Positions 50,930 to 63,700 of a stretch of DNA of 64,000 nucleotides are shown in pieces. Position numbers and translations under genes: made by a program. The notes under the pieces are model-generated. The model did no database searches, was not told the DNA's origin, and was given only the letters and a program-made list of their open reading frames with translations. The stretch comes from Dryobates pubescens (taxonomy: Eukaryota; Chordata; Aves; Piciformes; Picidae), in assembly GCF_014839835.1 (NCBI RefSeq), contig NC_071642.1:10599455-10663454 (forward strand), read 5' to 3'. Each line of letters opens with the position of its first letter. Positions within the stretch are counted from its first letter, which is position 1.

Positions 50930-51240
50930 GCCTGAAGGGGGCCCGCAAGAAAGCTGGGGAGGGCCTTTTGACAAGGGCTTGGAGTGCCAGGATGAGGGAC
51001 ACAGGCTTTGAGCTGGGAGAGAGGAGACTGAGAGTGGAGAGGAGGAAGAGAATCTTGAGAGTGAGGGTGGGGAGCCCTGGAGCAGGCTGCCCAGGGAGGC
51101 TGTGGAGTCTCTTTCTCTGGAGACTTTCAAGACCTGTCTGGATGTGTTCCTGTGTGACCTGCTCTGAGTGATCCTGCTTTGGCAGCAGGGTTGGGCTCAA
51201 TGATCTCTGGAGGTCCCTTCCAACCCCTACCACTCTGTGA
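50930..51240 (+). mobile_element. CR1 LINE 3' fragment
   Basis: Sense CR1 with GGAGCAGGCTGCCCAGGG, GATGTGTTCCTGTGTGACC and the 3' end GGAGGTCCCTTCCAACCCC. Confidence 0.9.
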
Positions 51241-51454
51241 CTCCTGTTGCAGGAAGTCTCTGAGCTCCGCAGGCTCCAGTTACCATTAGGTGAGAGCCCA
51301 GGCATCCATCCCTTCCCTTCCTCCCCCCAGCCAGGCCGGGTTTGTTTTCCATCAGATGGTATAAAATGCTTGCAAAGGGTCTGGAGCCAAGCTTGGCCTC
51401 TTTGCCACATCACCACGGGAGCAGAGGTGCAGGGAGGAGGCAGTAGACTCCCAC

Positions 51455-51645
51455 GGGGACTCCAGAGGCACCATAGCCTTCTGTAGAGGCTCCATAGGCC
51501 TCTAGGGAGGCTCCCACTGTCTACATACAGGCTGCAGAGGCCTCTACAGAGGCTCCCATGGTCAATACAGAGGTTCCTTTGGCCTCCTTAGAGGCTCCCA
51601 TGGGCTCTTCAGAGGGTCCATAGGCCTCTAGAGAGGCTCCCACAG
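51455..51645. repeat. GAGGCTCC tandem repeat
   Basis: Degenerate repeats of TACAGAGGCTCCCATGG and CCATAGGCCTCTAGAGAGG, about 30 bp apart, about six copies. Confidence 0.8.
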
Positions 51646-51764
51646 CTCCATGGTGCAGGGAGGTGCCCTCTCCCCAGTGTCTTGGTGCCTGGCACCCCTC
51701 CCTCACAGGTGGGCACAGGCTGCTTGATGGGTCTGATTTGGGTCAGTTCCCTGCTCCTGCTGCC

Positions 51765-51957
51765 GATGCAGGGCTGGTCAAGCACTGGCACAGGCTGCCC
51801 AGGGAGGTGGTGGAGTCCCCAGCCCTGGAGGTGCTCAAGGACCCTGTGGCCATGGCACTTGGGGCTGTGGTTTGGCGGCCAGGGTGGGGTTGGGTTGGGG
51901 GATGGGCTGGATGCTCTCGGAGGGCTTTTCCAACCCAAACAGCTCCCTGATTCTCTG
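51765..51957 (+). mobile_element. CR1 LINE 3' fragment
   Basis: Sense CR1 with GCCCAGGGAGGTGGTGGAG, GCCATGGCACTTGGGG and GGCTTTTCCAACCC. Confidence 0.85.
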
Positions 51958-53900
51958 CTGGGGGCAGGTGAGAGCCCAGGGCTGGAGGCTGGAGCAGCTG
52001 AGCCCCGAGGCAGAGCCTGCTGCAGCCTTTCAGAGTGGGAAGTGTGTTTATTTCTGGGCTATCAGGTTTCCGGCAGGAAGGCAGGCAACTGCCAAGGTTT
52101 TTATTGGATCCCAGTGAAAGGAATTTCAGAGAGCCCTGTGCTTGTTGTCCTTCCCTGTGCCTGCAGTGGCTCAGGAGTGCATTTACCTTTGAAGGGCAGC
52201 GAGGGGCACAGGGCTTTGGCACCGGCACCAGCACGGCCCTGGTGGTGGAGTTTCAAACAAGTTTGCTTCTTGTCTCCGGGGCAGGAGGCATCAGGAGGGG
52301 CTGGGGAAGCATGGAGAGGGGTTTGGAAGGAGTTGAAAGGACCTCAGCTCTGCTGGGCTCTGAGCACGGGGGAAGTGTTGCTTGAGCTCCTCTCCTGGTG
52401 GCAGGGCTGGGGCTGGGTATTTCCCAGTTGTTACTGGCTGGGACAAGGTTTTGACTCTTCCCAGAGGTAGTTTTGTAGGAGGATGAAATTCTGAAGACCT
52501 CATACAGAGGCTTGATCCCTTCAATGCAGCCTGGAGACTACTCCAGAGCTCCAATTGCCCTTGGATGCTGCCAGCACTGAGATCTGTGCCAAGTGCCATC
52601 CCTCTCCCTGATTCCCCAGGGTGTCTTCCAGCCTGGCTGTGGAGCCCCAGGGAAGGGGGAGAAGAGGGGCAGCAGGGTTGGAGCTGCACTGGGTGGGAAC
52701 AGGAGGGTGAGGAGCTCTCAGGCTCTTCCTGCAGAGCAGAAATGAAACAGATCAGCATAAACTGGGGGTGAGGATGCTCTGGAGCCCCCTTTGGGTTCTG
52801 GGAGGGGTTTTGTGCTGTGCAGATGCCCACAGGATCTCCAGCCGGATACTGGACACAAGCAGTTTCCTGTTGCTCTTCCAGCTTCAGCTGCAGGATCTGG
52901 GACCAGCATCCTGCAGCCCTGAGCACGGGAGGGGAATTTCTGCAGTGGAAATTTTGCTCAGTGGAAAAAAGGAAGGGAGAAAAACAAACCCCCCCTGAAG
53001 GCAGAGGGGAAGGTGTGGGCACGCTGCTGATTGCTGGGCTCCCCCTAACAAGGTGTTGATGCTCTCCAGGTCCTGTGGCCGACCCCATGGCCAGGGGCTG
53101 GAGGTCTGCAGGGGCTGTGACTGGCCATGGAAGAACCCCTGGGGACTTGGTCCTGGCTGAAAGCAGTGAGAGCCCAGGAGAAAGATGACAGCTGCTGGGG
53201 AGCTGCTGGGGAGCAGGGCTGATACACTCCCAACCAAAACCTCCTGTGGAAACTGCCTGGGAGGCTGTGCTGATGAGTGTCTCCTCCTCCTCACTCCCAC
53301 CACCACCACAGCAAGTTGTATTTATTTGGAGAAAGGAGTCAATTTCTTTTCCCCTCCAGGAACTGTTGGTCCTGGAGCGAAACCACATTCCCTGAGCCAT
53401 CTCTTGTCATCCTTCCATGACCCTCTTCCTCTGTTCCCTGGCTCGAGGTCCTGGAGACTTCATTGCCTGCTTTTGATCCCTTTTGATTGGAAGCTGCAGT
53501 GAGCCATGGCCTTGGAAAAGCCAAGTCCCTGAGGGGAGAAAGTGCTGGGGGCAGCAGGAGAGGCAGAGGGGACAGGGGAGGGGGAAGTGGGAAGGAAAAT
53601 ATTGAACTTAGTGCAAAAAGCAGTGAAGCAAAGAGGGGAGGCAAGGAGGGAAGAGTATTAACTGCAGAGCAGAGGCCAGGAGGGGATGGAGCAGCCTGAC
53701 CATGGGGGGAACTGTGTGAGTTTGTGCAGGGGGGTCCTGCACGGCCTGGGGGCCTAGCAGGCAGTGGGAGGCCGTAGCAGCCCCTGCCCCGTGCAGGAGG
53801 GCTGTGGGGCCATGTGTGTGTCACCAGCCTGGACACAGCCCCCTGTGCTTGTCAGAGTGAGACATTGCAGCGGGGCCCATGTGGGCCCTGTGTGTGCTCT
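51958..53900. other. intergenic PLPBP-ADGRA2, no gene seen
   Basis: Unique sequence of moderate GC content. The longest frame (about 370 codons on the - strand, 52291-53400) shows no domain, spans several other frames and looks like chance in stop-poor sequence. Confidence 0.4.
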
Positions 53901-53904
53901 GGGC

Positions 53905-54260
53905 CGTGCAGGCTCCAGCCCTCCCCAGCTCGGGATGAGGTGGGGCTGGGGCTTCTCACCCTGCGGGAGGATGCTCTGGACCCTGGGGCTGTCACTCTTG
54001 TCCCCGTGGGGCCCCACAGAGCTCCATTTCCTATCCATGGGGAACAGCATCTCTCTCCCACTCAGGCTCCAGCCCTCCCTGCTGATGCCCAGGGGCTCTA
54101 GCTCAGGATGAGGTAGGGCTGCAGCTTCTCTCCCTCCGGGAGGATGCTCTGGACCATGGGGGCCGCAGCTCTTGGTCCTGTGGGACCTCACGGAGCTCCA
54201 GCCCCTGTCCACGAGGACCTCCCGCCTGCTTCCCATGCAGGCTCCAGCCTTCTGTGCCCG
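53905..54260. repeat. about 173-bp tandem duplication upstream of ADGRA2
   Basis: GGATGAGGTGGGGCTG to CCCCACAGAGCTCC (from about 53932) recurs as GGATGAGGTAGGGCTG to CTCACGGAGCTCC (from about 54105). CAGGCTCCAGCC starts three times, at 53909, 54063 and 54238. Confidence 0.8.
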
Positions 54261-54269
54261 CTCCGGTCT

Positions 54270-54502
54270 TCAGTCCCGGTGCGATTCCATCTCCCTCCCG
54301 GGACGGGAGCCGAACCGTTCTCCTCCGGCGGGGCCGTGGCCGGGGCGGGGCGGACCGGGGCGGGCCGGGGGAGGTGCCAGGGCCGGCGGCGGAGCGCAGC
54401 GAGCGGGGGAGGCGGCGCCGCCGGAGCCGCCCCGGGGAGCGGGGCGGCGGCGGGCGCGGAGCCGGAGCCCGAGCCCGGAGCCCGTGGCCCGGGGCCGGGG
54501 CC
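54270..54502 (+). promoter_or_regulatory. ADGRA2: ADGRA2 CpG promoter and 5' UTR
   Basis: Extremely CpG-dense sequence immediately before the ADGRA2 ATG, with several GGGGCGG boxes (for example near 54345) and no TATA box. Confidence 0.6.
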
Positions 54503-54732
54503 ATGCGGCGGGCGGCGGGGCTGGGGCAGGGGCTGCTGCTGCTGGCGGCGGCGCTGAGCACCGCGGCGGCGGCGCGGAGCTGCCCCGTACAGAGCCTGGG
54601 CTGCAAGTGCGGGACCGAGCGGGCCAAAGCTCCCGGCGGCTCCGCACCGCCCCGACGGCGGGTGGTCTGCAGCGGCGGGGGACTCCCGGTGCCGCCCGAG
54701 CCGCGCCTGCTGCCCGACGGAACCGCCACGCT
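54503..54732 (+). CDS. ADGRA2: ADGRA2 coding exon 1
   Basis: Signal peptide and LRR N-cap, ending GTAT plus two bases of Leu77; donor GTGAGT. The ATG is in a GCC-rich context. Confidence 0.92.
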
Positions 54733-57700
54733 GTGAGTACCGCGACCCGAGCATCCTTCCTCACCCCGCACATCACCCCCAGACCCCGAGCGTCGTCCCT
54801 CCTGTCCCGGCATCGCCTCCCGGACATTGTCTCCCGGTACCGAGCACTGCTCTGGACATCAATTCCCCTGCCCTGGGTATCGCCCCCAGGCAGTTTCCAC
54901 CGGGGAGGCTTGAGGGGGATGAGAGCCTACGGCTGGGTCACACCGAGCCCGATCCCGGCGGCCCCGGGGGGTGTCTGGAGCAGCGGGGAGACCGCCGCAT
55001 CGCCCCACACCTCGGCCGCTGACCGCAGCCCCCCCGGGCCTGCGTTCCCCTGGGTGGGGAGGGGATGGGGGAGAACAAGGGGGATGGGGGCCGAAGTCCC
55101 GCAGCGTCGGGGGGTCCAAGAGGAAGAATCACTTTTGTCACTTCTTTTTTATCACTGAAGAAGCGAATCTGCACCCGCAGAAGCGCTGCGGGGTCTGGGG
55201 TGGGGGCTGTGTTTTGGTGGCATCGAAGCGGAGTGTCACAGCTGCAGAGTCCCGGGGGGAACCCCCACTCCCCCCACGGCGCGGGTCAGCGTGTGGCCGT
55301 GAGCTGGAATTCCAGGAAACAGGCTCCTTCTCCACGCTTCCCTCCGCAGCCTTTGCTGCCCGAGTGCTGGAGGAGGATGTTTTCATTTGAAAGCGACTTG
55401 TTCTGCCTGGAAATGTTCGCTGAGAAGGGGATGGGGGCCAGGCAGGCGGGCGGTGGGGTTTGGGTTCATGCAGAGGGTTTGAAGCTGCCTCCCGGATCTT
55501 CAAAGCCTCCTGGGTGCTGGGGAGGGCTGAGGCCGGCGCTGGCAGGCAGCCTCTGCTTGCTGCAGCAGTGGGTTGCGAGGTTTATTTATAACTCCAGAGG
55601 AGACATTCGAATTAAAATCGGGTTTGGAGAGCGGGGCCATTGCTGGAGGGAACGGCGCTGTCGCCCGGAGTGCTGTCCCATGAGGGTGGCCGTCTCTACC
55701 CGTGTTCTCAGCTCTCCCCTGCCTGCTCTCTGGGTGGGTTTTGTGGCTGCGGAGGGCTGGGGGTTCTGTGCTCCTGGTCCTGTCTGCTCTTGCGGGATGG
55801 AACTCCCTTGGTCACGTTGCTGTTCACGACGCAGTCGCTGCTGTTTCTGAGCATCTCTTGGCTCCCCCTGTGCTGCTCCTCTCGCTGCCAAGCCGCTGGG
55901 GTTTGGGGTGACACCGTCTGCCCGGTGATGGCTGCAGAGGGGACCCAGCTATGTCAACCCCTGTATGTGGAGCCTGGCTGACAAACTCGCCTGGGCTGTG
56001 CAGGGTCTGAAGTGTGATGATCCTAGGAACAGTGAAAACCATCCTGGAGCAGCATCAGGGATGTGTCTCCTGAGCTTCCAGCTGCATGGGGACGCTGAGA
56101 GGCTGCAGGGCAGGCAGAGGCTGGGCTCTGTGGTCACATTCACCCTCGGGCAAGCTTTGCTCTTCATTTCTTTCCTCCTACTGCCTCTTCTTCTACGTCA
56201 GCCCCTTGCAAACGCCCGCGGGGATGTTTGAGAGCTTTGTCAGTCTGTGCTGGGGAAGAGCATCTGCCGAGTCTCCTGCTCTGGTGCTTTCTTCAGTCCA
56301 AGCAAGTGGAACCGCGGTGCCGAGGATGGGTTGAGCCCCACCGCAGCCCCGTGCTGGTGGAGCAGCCGAGGTGGGCTGTGCTCGGTGGGACAGGAGGGTT
56401 TGGAGCTGCCTGAGCTGGGGCCAGCTCCCTCGGTGGGGCTGGGATGACCGTGCAGAAGCATTAGGGCATTACACGATCCCACTAAAACGTGACATGAAAC
56501 CTACAGGCGTAGGCAGAAACCTACAAATATGTGGTGACCCTGGGCTCTGCTCTCGAGCAGTAAACATGATTTATTCTAAACCCTTTCCAGATGGAACAAT
56601 CAAAACCAGAGGCTCCAGCCTTGGGAGCGTCTCTTGGAGCCACCGGGGTGCAGGCAGGGAGCAGAGGAGGCAGCAGGGTTGGGCATGTGGCAGGGTTGGG
56701 CATGTGGCAGGGCTGGGCATGTGGCAGGGGCTGCACGTGCCTTGGGGGACTCCCCGCTGGGGACAGCCGAATCTTGAACCCTGTGGTTGAGCTGGGTCTG
56801 AGCAGGGCTTCTCCGCGTGCCCTTGGGGATGCTCGGATCCTGTCTGTATCCCCAGGGGCGCTCAGGGCCTGTCTGTGTCCTCAGGGATGCTCAGCATCGC
56901 TGTTGCCCCAGCCACAGGGAATGCATGGTGAGACTTAGGCAGAATGAGACCTAAAATCAGAGCTCTGTTCCAGTCTTGGGAGGCTCTTCCCAGCAGCTCC
57001 AGGGCAGGAGGGCAGGAGGGCTGCTGTCTGTCCTCACCACAGCTCTGGGCCGTGGCTGGGATGAGCTTGGGTGTCTGCAGGAGTTCTGCCACCCTGTGGG
57101 TCCCTCACTGTGGCTCTCCTTTGGCTTTTTCCCACACTCTCAGTTTACTTCTTTATTTGTCTGTAATTATTAGCCCTGTGCTGAGGAATCCAGTACTGCC
57201 TCTGCAGCAGCTGCTGCTTATTTACCCCCTGTGCCTGAGAAACGCTGCCTGGCATTGCAGCCTGCAGATGGGCAGAGCAGGGGATGGGGCACAAGGGGTG
57301 CCCACAGCTCCAGGGACCTGCCCTGAGGCCAGCACTGGGCTTGCCCATGGCATCCTGGAGGACATGGTGGTTTTCCTTGGAGAACCATCTGCCAAGCAGA
57401 GCTGCAGCTCCTTCTCTTTTCTCTCAGCCCCTCACAGGGTTGCTGCTGCAGGAGTGAGCAAACCAGGGCTGAGGCAGAGCCCGCAGATGTGGAGCTGCAG
57501 AAATTAACTCCATGTGAGGAAGCTGTGGTGGTGGGGAACAGCCCCAGCACGGCTGGGGGTGCTGGGAACTGCTGGCCCTGCTCCCTGCTGGTGGTGAGTG
57601 CGAGACCAGGGCCATGGAGCTGGAGCCCCTTGAGCTGTGGGATGGTGGTGGGACAGGGGTGCTTTGGTTCTTGCCCAGTTATCCACCTCCCAATTACCTT

Positions 57701-60700
57701 TTTGACTTGGAGTCCTGCAGAGTTCGCCTGGCTGCAGCTGTCTCAGCAGAGCTAGCACCAATGCAGACCAGGGGTTGCTTGGTGTGGAGAAGAGAAGGCT
57801 GAGGGGAGACCCTCATTGCTCTCTACAACTCCCTGAAAGGAGGCTGGAGTGAGGTAGGGGTCAGTCTCTTGTCTAGTATCAGGTGATAGAAGGAGAGGAA
57901 GTGGCCTGAAAGTGTGCCAGGGGAAGCTTAGGTTGGAGATTAGGGAACGTTTCTTTGCTGACAGAGCGGTCAGGGAATGGCAGAGGCTGCCCAGGGAGGT
58001 GGTGGAGTCCCCATCCCCAGAGGTGTTCAGGAAATGTGTGGCCATGGCACCTGGGGCCCTGGTTTAGTGGCCATGGTGGTGTTGGGTTGATGTTTGGATC
58101 TTGGAGGTCTTTTCCACCCCAAACAATTCTGACTCCATGCCCCTTTGCCTACCTCCTCCACCACGACCCAGCCTCCCGGGGCCATGCTCTTCCCACACTT
58201 TGGGGCTGGGGGATTTGGCATCTCTCAGGGCCATCCCTCCAGCACGGCTGCAGGGTGCTGGGGCTCTGCAGACCTCTATTAACAAGGCTTTAATTCCCTC
58301 CCCCTGCAGCTGACCCCTGTGCTAATCGCCTAATGGAAGGAGCTCTGTACCCCTAACGAGAGCCAGAGCAGGCGCGCCGGCCGCGGCCAGCCCTGCTGTC
58401 ACACAGGCAGGAGCCCAAACCTCTTCCAGATGTGGAATCCCAGCACAGGCCTCATTTATGTGCACAGCTTGATTGCACTGAAATTACAGATTGTCTGCAG
58501 GGAATAGAGGGCTTTGACTTATGACCAATTTCCAGTTCTACTTGAACTCCCCTCTCCGAGGCTGCTTTATCTCAGGCCCTGCCGATGGTCTCTTTCCCAA
58601 ACCTTCTCCAGTTGTTGGTTGTTGGATTTTTTTTTCACTTCACAGGAGCCTAGCAGAACTTTTTTTTTCCCAGTTGGAAAACAACTCTAAGGTCATCAGG
58701 TCCCACCACCAACCCAACACCGTGGCCATCCACCCGTGTTTGGTATCCACTGTGCTGCAGCTCCACCAGCTCTGGGGGGTTTCCTGGGGGGTGCTTGCGG
58801 GTCACGGTGCTGCCCGGCGTGTCAGAGCATCCCACGCTGCCTCTGGAGGCTTCACCCTCTCTGCAGGGCTTCTTTTTCCTGTGCTAACAAAAGCTGAGGG
58901 TTGGAACAATAATTTTCACCATCCGAAATAGCCTGGGGTGACGCCGGGCTGCAGGCAACGCCCCGGGCACGTTGCAGGGAGGGGAAGAGCCCCTGAGCTC
59001 CCAAAGCAAGCAGGGAGAGAGTGACCCTAGCCGTGTCTGGAGGGGTCTCCACCTCTGTAGTAGCTGTGAGGGTCCCCCGTGGGATGCTGCTGCATCCCAG
59101 AGCTCTTCCCGGCGCTGGAGCCCTCAGCACCTCTCCCCAGCCCCGGGCTCCTCTTTTCTCTTCCAACGAACCCTCTGCGAAGCAGCGAGCTCTGCTCGGG
59201 GCGCAGCCTGCGCCGTATCTGCTCCCAGCATATGCTTTGAATTAATGCACTTGGAGAGCACAGCGCAGCAGCCTCCCCACCCCCACTGCAGCCCCCCTCC
59301 CAGCCACCCCCCCTCCGCCTTATTAACCTCCGTGCCGCTGCCTGCGCCTTCCCGGGCTGGGGAGCCACCGTCTCCCCACGTCCTTTTTTGGTTGGGTCCA
59401 GAGGAAGTTTATTGTTTCAGCAGCCCAGTTTCTGGAGCTGTTATTTATCCAAGTGGATTCCAGCACGCTTGAAAAAACAATCTTGTTTTTTTCGCTTTTG
59501 GCTTCTCTTTTTGAGATGAAAAAAACATAAAAAAGAAGGAAAGAAAGAGGCAAAGCAGCAGCAGCAGAAGGGATCTCTCTATCTCCCTGCCTGCAGCCTG
59601 GAGAGGTCCCAGCCCTGAGAGTCCTGGCGCGGGCGGGTTGGAATGGGAATGCTGAACCCATTCCAAGGATTAACCCCGCTGGGACAGAAGGATGCTCCTC
59701 GGAGGGGGGTGGGGGGTGTCCCTCCCGCTGCCCCCATCCCTGCCACGCATCCCCTCACTGTTCCCGTCTGAGTCTGGACCTTAACCCCCGCATTGTCCGG
59801 GAGTCTTTTCCAGCCGTCGCTCAATTAGTCGATTATTGTCCCGGCGGGAGCCCACCCGCCCACGCCCCGCGATGCCGGAGGGTCTTGGGGCAGCCTCGTG
59901 GGCTGAAGGTGCTGCTTTGGATGCGAGGATGCTGGAGAGCCACCAGGGTGGGTGAATCTTGAGGGCCAGGGGTGCGCATGGGGTCCCCAGACCTTCCTGT
60001 GGCGGGAGCATCGTTCCGAGCCCGGCTTGGGGCTACCTCTTGCGGCGGCGTTTGCCGGCGCTGCCGAGGTGAGGAGTCCCAGCCTGGGCTGGAGCCAAGG
60101 CACGGCCGAGTAGCGGCTCCAGAGGAGCACAGCTGTGCTTTCATGGCCTGCCAAGCCTGCAGACGGCTGCGACGTGGGGGCACCGAGGCCCCTCTGCACC
60201 CCCAGCCCCACACAGACCTCGGTGAGCAGCCACAACCCCTCCCCAGCACGGCCCCAGCCCAGCAGCAGCCACCCTGGCCATGGCGAGCCGGGGGGCTCAG
60301 GGAGCAGATGGTTTTGCTTCCAGCCTTCCCATGCCCCTCTTCCCCCAAGCCAATCCCTGCTCCTGGCTGGGGGTGAGAGCAGGGGCAGCTCTTGGGGTTT
60401 GAAAGACACTCGAGGGGGTTCAGGTCTAGCCCTAGTCCTGGATGCTAGAGCTGGGTCCCAGCGCGGGGTCCTGCTCCCCGAGTGTGGTTTGGGGGCTGCT
60501 CCCCCCTAAACCCTGGCTGCTGGCTCAGGGTGCTCCACAGGCAGACTTCTTTTGGGGGTTTCTTGGTTAATCTCCTGCAAGGGGAGAGTGCAGGGAACCC
60601 ACACGTGGCTCTGCTGCCTGCAGACAGGCAGGACTGGAAAGCCCTCTGGAGCCCGGGGAGAACTTCCTGGGGAAAGAAAAAAACCAACCCGGAAAACATT

Positions 60701-63700
60701 TTGGAACATAATATCCACCAGAGCAGAGCAAACAAACCCAATCCCTGCCTGAGGATGGGAGCTGGAGGGAGGGGGCACGGCCCAGCCAGTCCTACAGGAC
60801 AGAGAAGAGCAGAGCCAGGGCTGCTCCAGGATTCAGCCCAGCTGCTCCTGCCGGTGCCACCTTCCTGTGCCCAGCACTCCTCTGGGGCTACTTCCTGAGG
60901 GAGGTAAGGCAGGCACCGGAGCACTGTATGGCTGGGCAGTGCCCACAGCTCAGGGTGCTCCTAGTACCATACTGTGGGGAGTGCCCGTGGCTCAGAGTGC
61001 CCCTAGTACCACACTGGGGTCCCGTGGGCAGTGCCCGTGGCTCAGGGTGCCCCTAGCACCACACTGGGGTCCCGTGGGGAGTGCCCGTGGCTCAGAGTGC
61101 CCCTAGTACCACACTGGGGTCCCGTGGGCAGTGCCCGTGGCTCCGGGTGCCCCTAGCACCACACTGGGGTCCTGTGGGGAGTGCCCGTGGCTCAGAGTGC
61201 CCCTAGCACCACACTGGGGTCCCGTGGGCAGTGCCCGTGGCTCAGAGTGCCCCTAGTACCACACTGGGGTCCCGTGGGCAGTGCCCGTGGCTCAGAGTGC
61301 CCCTAGTGCCACACTGGGGTCCCGTGGGGAGTGCCCGTGGCTCAGGGTGCCCCTAGTACCACACTGGGGTCCCGTGGGCAGTGCCCGTGGCTCAGAGTGC
61401 CCCTAGTACCACACTGGGGTCCCGTGGGCAGTGCCCGTGGCTCAGGGTGCCCCTAGCACCACACTGGGGTCCCGTGGGCAGTGCCCGTGGCTCAGGGTGC
61501 CCCTAGCACCACACTGGGGTCCCAGCCACTCCCTGCACTCCTGGCTTGCTGGTGGCACCAGGAGGGGCTTTGCCCTGGGAGTGGCCCATGGGGAGGGTGT
61601 CCCACGGATGCTTTCCCAGCTGCTGGTGAGCAGCTGGGGCCTGGCTGCAGATCACAGGGGAGGCTGAGCCCACGGGGCTGCAGCAGTGCTGCCTTTTAAG
61701 GAGGGGAGTTCTGGTTTGATGGCAGAGGAGTGGATGGTCCCAGGGGTCTGTGAACAAAGCAAGCATCCCCCCACGCTGGGGCTCAGCTCCGGGGGTGGCC
61801 AGGGCTGTGTTCCTGCCTGGGTGCAGCTCTGTGATGCCCTGGGCCCCAGTCTGGGCAGCTGGCTTCCTGTTCCCTGCCCCCTGCACTGGTGGTGCAGCCG
61901 TGGTAGTAACCCTCTGCAGAGCTCATGCCCTGGGAGGATGTGGCATGGTCAGGTCCAGCTGGCCTGGGGTGCCTGGCTTCACATGCCCTTGGCCGTGCCA
62001 AGGACTCCTCTGCCACCCCAGGGAGCAAAGAAGGGACGTCTGGGACTGGAACTTTGTGCACTTGTCTGGTTCCTGTGCTTGCAGCTCCTGCAGCCCCAAG
62101 GAGGGTCTCTTGTGCCAGGGGGTTTTGCTTGCCCTGGCTTTAGCAGGGAGCCCCTGAGGTGCCCCTGTGTGTGCACAGCCTGCTGAGCCTGTGCTGGGTT
62201 GTGAAATTGGCTGCTGCTGGAATTAAAACCTTCTGGAGCTGTTGAGGCCAGCACAGCCTTGAGCAACAGCCCCTGAGGATGATGTGATGAGGAATCAAGG
62301 GGCACCATGGGGCTGCTGTGCCCAGGAGCCAGGGCTGCTTCAGGAGTGATGCTCCTCTGGGAGCATCCCTGCTGCCCCTTGCTCCAGCAGGATCCCAGGG
62401 CTGCTTCAGGAGTGATGCTCCTCTGGGAGCATCCCTGCTGCCCCTTGCTCCAGCAGGATCCCAGGGCTGCTTCAGGAGTGATGCTCCTCTGGGAGCATCC
62501 CTGTGGCTCCCTGCTCCAAGCAGGATTCTGAGGCTGTGGAAGCCCCACGAAAACAGGGTCCTGGCAGGGCGGAAAGGGCGAGACATGGCCTTGGCCACAG
62601 CCACCGTGGCCACCGGCGTGTGGAAGCAATTTGCAGGCTGCTGGACGCTTCCGCTCCCTGCCGCCGGGCGGGTCACAGGGCCCCACGGCGGTGCCTGATG
62701 ATGGCTCCTCATTAGCACAGGATGCAGCCCCCCCAACCCTTCCCTCCCCGCCGTCCTTTGGGGGTTTTGGCAGCCAGGTCCTGCTCCTGTCCACTGCCCG
62801 GGACCCCAGCCAGGGAGAGCCAAGCACGGCTGGTGGCGGCTGGGGAGGGCTGGGTGTCTGGGGGGGGGTGCTGGAGCTCATCAGCACACAGCCCCCATTC
62901 AGCCGGGCCGTGGAGCATCCCCCGTGTGTAAACAGCCCCGGCCCCGGCCCTCAATGAGCTCTTTTTTCCCCACGCCTCGGCCCTGGCTGGGGCTCCAGGG
63001 TGCCCTCCGGGTCCCGGCCGGCGGCTGCCCACGCTCTGCTTTTGGTGCTCGCTGGGTGGCTTTTGCCAGGGGACATCGCCGGTGCCCACGCAGCCACCCA
63101 GGAGCTCCCACAATGTGCCTCTGGTCCCCAGGAGCCTTCTCCTGTACCCAGGCTGTGGGGTCTGGCGTTGCTAATTGCCACTGAGCCACTTTAATGAGAT
63201 CCTGGATGACGTGTGGGCTGCTTGTGCCCTTCCTCCCTCTCCTGTCACCCCACAAGGGCCTCTTTGGCCAGCCAAGATGTTTGTCTGGGGACAAAATCTG
63301 GGTGCTGGGAGGCTTCTGGGATGGGCAGAGGTGCTGTGGCTGGAGGGTGTTCAGACTGGTGGGGGAGCAAGAGCTGGGGGATGCCAGGGGGATGCCCTGC
63401 CCCCCCCGCCCAGCAGCAGATCCTCAGGATGTCCTCTCACTGGCATGAAAACCTTCTGGAGAGTTGTGTTGGGTTGTGACCCTCACATACAGCTCCTTGC
63501 ACCCTTGCCTAAGTACAGGAGTGATGTCCCAAGAGCTGGCACAGCCCTGGGCACCTCCAGCCTTGTGGACCACAGCATAGCATCCACCGTGGCCATCGTG
63601 TCCCATGACTGTCCCTTGAACATCCCCATTGCCACCAGCTCGGACAGGGCTGCCGCTTCTCATGGGGGGGTCTGGCTGTGCCCTGCCCGCAGGTCAGCGG

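Noticed and set aside
52291-53400. 369-codon - strand frame between PLPBP and ADGRA2
   Set aside because: Serine/proline-rich with no recognisable family; stop-poor GC-rich sequence explains it.
60940-61530. Regular 60-bp repeats as a CRISPR-like array
   Set aside because: Units are contiguous without unique spacers, and this is animal nuclear DNA.
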